Assembly (NCBI GenBank): GCA_964597945.1
Contig: CAZRAD010000058.1
Location: 1-14,686, forward strand
Direction of reading: 5' to 3'
Source: JAPEKQ01 sp964597945
GTDB taxonomy: Bacteria > Joyebacterota > Joyebacteria > Joyebacterales > Joyebacteraceae
Length of the DNA stretch: 14,686 nt
Shown here: in pieces, positions 14,444 to 14,686 of the stretch
Position numbering within the stretch: position 1 is the first letter of the stretch
How the letters are laid out: every line of letters starts with the position of its first letter
Made by a program: the position numbers and the translations under genes
Notes under the pieces: generated by a model
Database searches by the model: none
What the model saw: only the letters and a program-made list of their open reading frames with translations
What the model was told of the DNA's origin: nothing

Positions 14444-14686
14444 GGATCCGAGGAAAAACACTGATACGCGCCGGCGTTCTCGTCCTGGCCGGTGCGGCGC
14501 TCACACTCGCCGGGTGTGGTGGTGGCGGTGGTGAACAGCAGGCCGAGGAGAGGATCAGGCCGGTCGAGGTAGCGACCGTGGAGATGTCGCGCGTGGCTCC
14601 CACCCTCGAGTTCTCGGGCAGCATCATGCCCGTGCGGGAGGCATCGGTCGGTGCGATGGTGAGCGCGCAGGTGAGCAGGATCCACG
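14440..14686 (+). CDS. Periplasmic adaptor lipoprotein of an RND/MFP efflux system, 3' truncated
   Basis: Only the first 82 codons are in the window. ATG 14440 overlaps the tolC-family stop (ATGA) and follows GGGAGGAG with good spacing. A lipoprotein signal peptide is clear: basic start (MRIRGK), hydrophobic core and the lipobox LAGC with Cys26, followed by a glycine-rich linker. The mature start (RPVEVATVEMSRVAPTLEFS followed by GSIMPVREASVGAMVSAQVS) is the typical first beta strand and lipoyl-domain entry of HlyD/AcrA-type membrane fusion proteins. It would link an inner-membrane transporter to the TolC-type channel. The transporter gene (RND or ABC) should lie just past the window edge. 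Confidence 0.93.
   Translation, partial: MRIRGKTLIRAGVLVLAGAALTLAGCGGGGGEQQAEERIRPVEVATVEMSRVAPTLEFSGSIMPVREASVGAMVSAQVSRIH

Overview
The window looks like a piece of a high-GC Gram-negative chromosome. It carries secreted proteins that end in a FlgD-Ig-like sorting domain, an outer-membrane TolC channel and a periplasmic lipoprotein adaptor. The combination of gingipain-family (C25) peptidases, type A 'NPNPFNP...WDG...GVY.YR...KM.LLK' C-termini and GC-rich codon use suggests an uncultured FCB-related phylum, such as Eisenbacteria, Krumholzibacteriota, Latescibacterota or Fermentibacterota. This placement is inferred from protein style, not from a marker gene.

Left part (1-5578), plus strand. 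The first gene is the 3' part of a C25 (gingipain-type) cysteine peptidase with its catalytic His and Cys visible, followed by Ig-like modules and the sorting domain. A strong hairpin terminator follows. After a promoter-like sequence comes a 954-residue secreted, multi-domain protein of unknown function with the same C-terminal domain. It ends at a convergent intergenic region holding two hairpins.

Middle (5579-9737), minus strand. This is a complete 1334-residue C25-family protein with signal peptide, propeptide-like region, peptidase-like domain, three related repeats carrying Asp/Gly-rich loops, an inserted nidogen-like module and the sorting domain. The position of the catalytic His is occupied by Gln, while the Cys is kept. 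It has a near-consensus promoter of its own, with an inverted repeat at the predicted transcription start.

Right part (9820-14686). A polytopic permease of the UPF0718/COG0701 type (minus strand) is divergent from a plus-strand operon: TetR regulator, DUF523-DUF1722 fusion, TolC-family outer-membrane factor, and the start of an RND/MFP periplasmic adaptor lipoprotein that runs off the window. The first two and the last two genes of the operon overlap by 4 bases (GTGA, ATGA). The intergenic region holds a promoter for each side and a possible operator. The picture is a TetR-controlled efflux locus in which a TudS-related iron-sulfur protein and possibly the divergent permease take part.

I saw no tRNA, rRNA, CRISPR array, insertion sequence or prophage genes. 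The candidates most worth follow-up are the His-to-Gln C25 protein, the DUF523 protein with an apparently relocated cluster cysteine inside an efflux operon, and the uncharacterised secreted protein lying between two C25 proteins.
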